From positions 308,289-372,288 of the forward strand of contig JAHJCU010000004.1 in NCBI GenBank assembly GCA_018812925.1: 64,000 nucleotides of DNA, given 5' to 3'. This DNA is from Candidatus Omnitrophota bacterium. Its GTDB lineage: Bacteria > CAIJMQ01. Of the stretch, positions 61,300-64,000 are shown piece after piece. Below the pieces are notes generated by a model. It saw only the letters and a program-made list of their open reading frames with translations. It was not told where the DNA came from and ran no database searches. Positions within the stretch are counted from its first letter, which is position 1. Every line of letters starts with the position of its first letter. Position numbers and translations under genes: made by a program.

Positions 61300-61917
61300 A
61301 TGATCACTGTAATTGATTACGGAACGGGAAATTTAAGAAGTGTTAGCAAAGCGCTTGAAACTGTCGGGGCAGAAACAAAAGTTAGCGACAAGCCTGAAGA
61401 TATAGTTTTCGCCAAAGCAATAGTATTGCCAGGCGTTGGCGCTTTTTATAGAGGAATGGAAAACATAAATAAATTAGGGATACTGCCTGCCATTTTAGAG
61501 GCTATCAGAAACAATAAACCTTTTCTAGGAATATGCCTGGGACTGCAATTACTATTTAGCGAAAGCGAAGAACACGGAATTTGCAAAGGTTTGGATATCA
61601 TAAAAGGCAAAGTTAAAAAGTTTGAGCCCAATGTAAAAATTCCGCATATGGGATGGAACCAGCTCAGATATCAGAAAACAGAAGACAGAAGACAGATTTT
61701 TAATGGAATACCGGACAATTCTTACTTCTATTTTGACCATTCTTATTATGTAGAGCCTGAAGACAAAAACACTATTATTGCCACTACCAGGTACGGCAAA
61801 GATTTTGTCTCGGCAGTAAATAAAGATAACATATGGGGTGTTCAATTCCATCCCGAAAAAAGTTCGGATTTAGGCTTAAAAATATTAGAAAACTTTGTTA
61901 AATTAACAAAGGCATAA
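61300..61917 (+). CDS. hisH: Imidazole glycerol phosphate synthase subunit HisH
   Basis: A 205-residue glutaminase feeding ammonia to HisF in histidine synthesis. IDYGTGNLRSV, GICLGLQLLFSESEEH (nucleophile Cys) and VQFHPEKSSDLG are intact. Residues around 125-134 (QKTEDRRQI) include a short insert made of CAGAAGACAGA words, resembling one arm of the repeat in carB. hisF follows after 44 nt. No other his genes are nearby. Confidence 0.94.
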   Translation: MITVIDYGTGNLRSVSKALETVGAETKVSDKPEDIVFAKAIVLPGVGAFYRGMENINKLGILPAILEAIRNNKPFLGICLGLQLLFSESEEHGICKGLDIIKGKVKKFEPNVKIPHMGWNQLRYQKTEDRRQIFNGIPDNSYFYFDHSYYVEPEDKNTIIATTRYGKDFVSAVNKDNIWGVQFHPEKSSDLGLKILENFVKLTKA

Positions 61918-61923
61918 TGTTAG

Positions 61924-61991
61924 CCCCGTTAGAAATATTTTAACGGGGAAAAAGATAACAAATGGAAAAAGAAACTAAATTTCTAACGGGG
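61924..61991. repeat. Family A repeat overlapping the hisF start
   Basis: CCCCGTTAGAAAT (61924-61936) and ATTTCTAACGGGG (61979-61991) are perfect inverted arms. A third arm TTTTAACGGGG lies at about 61938-61948. The right arm is inside hisF and encodes residues 6-10. Confidence 0.8.
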
Positions 61992-62765
61992 TTAGCAAAA
62001 AGAATAATACCCTGTTTAGACGTAAAAGGCGGACGTGTTGTAAAAGGCATTAAGTTCCGTGAACACCGTGACGCCGGCGATCCTGTAGAACTTGCCTTTT
62101 TCTATAATAAAGAGGGTGCTGATGAGCTGGTGTTCTACGACATTACAGCATCCAGTGATGAGCGTTCCATAATGCTTGATGTGGTTCGGCGAACAGCTAA
62201 CCAGCTTTTTATACCCCTTACCGTAGGTGGCGGTCTGCGTACTGTGGATGACATGAACCAAATGCTGAAAGCCGGAGCGGACAAAATATCTATTAATACC
62301 GCAGCAGTAATGAATCCCAAATTGATATCAGAGGGCGCGCAACGCTTCGGCAATCAATGCATAGTGCTTGGAATGGATGCCAAGCGTATCCCCGGTTCAA
62401 ATCCGGTTCGCTGGATTATTCACACTCATACAGGCGCGGACGGCGGGCATTCCGCAGGTCTGGATGCAATAGACTGGGCAAAACAGGCAGTGGAACTGGG
62501 AGCGGGCGAGATTGTGGTAAACAGTATTGATACCGATGGCACTAAAAAGGGATATGATCTGGAGTTGCTACGCGCTATTTCAGACAACGTTTCAGTCCCT
62601 GTAGTTGCCAGCGGCGGAGCAGGTAATTTAGACCATCTTGTGGAAGCCCTGACTAAAGGCAAGGCCGATGCAGTCCTCGCCGCCTCAATCTTTCATTATG
62701 GCGAATATTCAATTAAAGAAGCAAAAGAATATCTTAAGAAAAAAGGAATCGCAGTTAGAACTTAG
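61962..62765 (+). CDS. hisF: Imidazole glycerol phosphate synthase subunit HisF
   Basis: A 267-residue TIM-barrel cyclase. [16 protein letters not shown] holds the first catalytic Asp and [13 protein letters not shown] the second. HisF proteins usually begin at the LAKRIIPC segment, but here the only usable start is ATG 61962. That adds about 10 residues ([10 protein letters not shown]) written partly by the right arm of a family A repeat. Codon use looks more GC-rich than in hisH. It makes the imidazole ring and AICAR, linking histidine to purine synthesis (purF and guaA are neighbours). Confidence 0.94.
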   Translation: MEKETKFLTGLAKRIIPCLDVKGGRVVKGIKFREHRDAGDPVELAFFYNKEGADELVFYDITASSDERSIMLDVVRRTANQLFIPLTVGGGLRTVDDMNQMLKAGADKISINTAAVMNPKLISEGAQRFGNQCIVLGMDAKRIPGSNPVRWIIHTHTGADGGHSAGLDAIDWAKQAVELGAGEIVVNSIDTDGTKKGYDLELLRAISDNVSVPVVASGGAGNLDHLVEALTKGKADAVLAASIFHYGEYSIKEAKEYLKKKGIAVRT

Positions 62766-62768
62766 TTG

Positions 62769-62786
62769 TAAGCTGTAAGCTATAAG
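62769..62786 (+). repeat. Left inverted repeat of four-helix-bundle cassette 2
   Basis: TAAGCTGTAAGCTATAAG is complementary to 63260-63277 at 17 of 18 positions. It also belongs to a local hairpin (62766-62842). Confidence 0.7.
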
Positions 62787-62845
62787 CTGTAAGTAATAAA
62801 ATTAGTAAACTTAAAGCTTATAGCCTATAGCTTATAACTTTAAAT

Positions 62846-63208
62846 ATGCCGCATACATTTAAAAATATAAAAGTTTGGCAAAAAGCACATGAAATGGTTT
62901 TACAGATATATAAAATTACAGAAGATTTCCCAAGTTCAGAAAAATACGGATTGACATCACAGTTTAGAAGAGCAGCTGTTTCAGTAGCGACTAATATTGT
63001 GGAAGGTTATAAAAAAAAGACTGACAAGGATTTTGCGCATTTTCTTAACCTTGCCGATAGTTCCTTAGAAGAAACTAAATATCATCTTCTTTTAACTCTT
63101 GATTTAAAGTATTTAGACAAAAAATATTACCAGGATTTATCAATACTAGCAGATGAAGTTGGAAGAATGTTATTTGGATTTAGAAGAAGTTTAAAATTTA
63201 AATCTTAA
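62846..63208 (+). CDS. Four-helix-bundle protein of the 23S rRNA-intervening-sequence (S23/bIVP) family, copy 2
   Basis: A 120-residue paralogue of the 11003-11362 protein. KNIKVWQKAHEMVLQIYKIT and YGLTSQFRRAAVSVATNIVEG are the family signatures. The C-terminus FRRSLKFKS is basic. It interrupts a purine/histidine gene run (hisF to purF) and is flanked by inverted TAAGCT-word repeats (62769-62786 and 63260-63277). A direct duplication, AATTAGTAAACTTA, also occurs on both sides (about 62799 and 63249). These features suggest insertion as a unit. Function unknown. Confidence 0.85.
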   Translation: MPHTFKNIKVWQKAHEMVLQIYKITEDFPSSEKYGLTSQFRRAAVSVATNIVEGYKKKTDKDFAHFLNLADSSLEETKYHLLLTLDLKYLDKKYYQDLSILADEVGRMLFGFRRSLKFKS

Positions 63209-63259
63209 AACTTACAGCTTAAAGCTGTTTTTTAAAATAGTAGTAATTTAATTAGTAAA

Positions 63260-63277
63260 CTTATAGCTTAGAGCTTA
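63260..63277 (-). repeat. Right inverted repeat of four-helix-bundle cassette 2
   Basis: CTTATAGCTTAGAGCTTA pairs with 62769-62786 (17 of 18). Further TAAGCT-type words lie at 63208-63228 and to 63292. Confidence 0.7.
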
Positions 63278-63298
63278 AAGCCTAAAGCTTTATTTAAC

Positions 63299-64000
63299 AT
63301 GTGCGGAATATTTGGAATATACGGTCATAAAGATGCATCTCGGCTCACCTATCTGGGGCTTTATGCTCTCCAGCATCGCGGTGAAGAAAGCGCCGGCATA
63401 GTTGCCGCTAACGGTGGCGGCAAAGTAAAATCCCATAATGGTATGGGGCTTGTATCCGATGTCTTCAATGAAAAAACCATAAAATCTCTTCACGGCAATG
63501 TAGCGGTCGGTCATGTCCGTTATTCAACAACCGGTTCAAGCATTTCCAAAAACATACAGCCGTTTCTTGTAGCTCACCGAAAAGGTCATATAGCAATTGC
63601 TCATAACGGCAATCTCGTAAACACCAGGCAATTGCGACGCGGAATGGAATCCAAGGGATCCATATTCCAAACCTCAATGGATTCGGAGCTTGTAGTCCAC
63701 CTAATTGCGAAATCGGATAAAAAAGATAAGGAACACGTTATTATAGATGCCCTATCACAACTTGAAGGCGCTTATTCGATAATTCTAATGCTTAACAATA
63801 CATTAATCGGAGCAAGAGACCCTTACGGATTCAGACCCCTTTGCATAGGCAAACTTGACGGGGCATATGTACTGGCAAGCGAAACCTGTGCATTAGATTT
63901 AATACAGGCAAAATATGTCCGCGATATAGAACCAGGCGAGATTGTATTTATTGACAACAAAGGACTTCGCTCCATTAAACCTTTCCCGCCCCAAACACAC
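63299..64000 (+). CDS. purF: Amidophosphoribosyltransferase, N-terminal part (3' truncated by window)
   Basis: The first 234 codons of PurF, open to the end of the window. MCGIFGIYGHKD places the N-terminal nucleophile at Cys2, after Met removal. ALQHRGEESAGI, GHVRYSTTGSS and AHNGNLVN are the glutaminase motifs, and YSIILMLNNTLIGARDPYGFRPLCIG follows in two stretches. The enzyme starts de novo purine synthesis. The phosphoribosyltransferase domain lies beyond the window. The ATG is set by the required Met-Cys terminus. Confidence 0.96.
   Translation, partial: MCGIFGIYGHKDASRLTYLGLYALQHRGEESAGIVAANGGGKVKSHNGMGLVSDVFNEKTIKSLHGNVAVGHVRYSTTGSSISKNIQPFLVAHRKGHIAIAHNGNLVNTRQLRRGMESKGSIFQTSMDSELVVHLIAKSDKKDKEHVIIDALSQLEGAYSIILMLNNTLIGARDPYGFRPLCIGKLDGAYVLASETCALDLIQAKYVRDIEPGEIVFIDNKGLRSIKPFPPQTH

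Overview
The window is AT-rich bacterial chromosome with the standard genetic code. TAA, TAG and TGA are all used as stops. The gene content points to an anaerobic or microaerophilic diderm. Outer-membrane markers are KDO transferase (waaA), a PagL-like lipid A deacylase, gmhA and a PgaA-type barrel. Anaerobe markers are superoxide reductase, desulforedoxin, hybrid cluster protein, rubrerythrin-like proteins, an NfnAB-type flavoprotein pair and a corrinoid protein. DUF1844, DUF1284 and DUF4321 genes, an archaeal-type Ogg and the DapL route to diaminopimelate suggest an uncultivated candidate phylum (Omnitrophota-like is my guess, low confidence).

Layout. 1-1892: end of a UvrD/PcrA helicase and a site-2 protease. 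2135-5789: a complete type II restriction-modification system between 50-bp inverted repeats. 5890-8739: waaA, argC, leuD. 8895-9762: an overlapping small-ORF/nucleotidyltransferase pair. 9866-11941 (-): small envelope and hypothetical genes, including a four-helix-bundle protein cassette. 11991-23501 (-): a large iron, oxygen and NO defence region (ZIP, superoxide reductase, several ferritin-like proteins, SO_0444-type permease, broken wrbA, ldh, rrf2-hcp, desulforedoxin, FNR-type reductase, VIT-ferritin, ogg). 23572-32382: ligA, lepB with an inserted rubredoxin-like domain, bioY, DUF1284, cysS, GGDEF, DUF4321, nfnAB. 32427-33371: a HEPN-like gene between 20-bp inverted repeats. 33431-33791: two tRNAs. 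34034-37346: tig-clpP-rplM-rpsI-zapA and a candidate 6S RNA. 37589-43879: pdxA, ispH, rseC, corrinoid protein, tRNA-Arg, corA, gmhA and an MBL hydrolase. 44165-52697: the pgaABCD poly-N-acetylglucosamine locus and a convergent MshEN-domain protein. 52952-64000: dapF, dapL, gdhA, carA, a half-length carB, guaA, hisH, hisF, a second four-helix-bundle cassette, and the start of purF.

The strongest unusual theme is small inverted repeats. Several families fill most intergenic gaps. They also lie in frame inside coding sequences (waaA, ogg, ligA, pdxA, rseC, carB, hisF, probably gltA/nfnB and hisH) and supply stop codons (dapF, the HEPN gene, a four-helix gene). Four accessory modules (RM system, two four-helix-bundle genes, HEPN gene) are each bracketed by a matched inverted pair, and the nucleotidyltransferase pair by a direct pair. 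No transposase or integrase is visible. I read this as a repeat-bounded cassette organisation combined with a coding-sequence-invading repeat population. Other points worth a look are the signal peptidase with a rubredoxin-like insertion, the wrbA interrupted by a single TAA, the carB that stops at its domain boundary, and an exported superoxide-reductase-fold protein that lacks one metal ligand.
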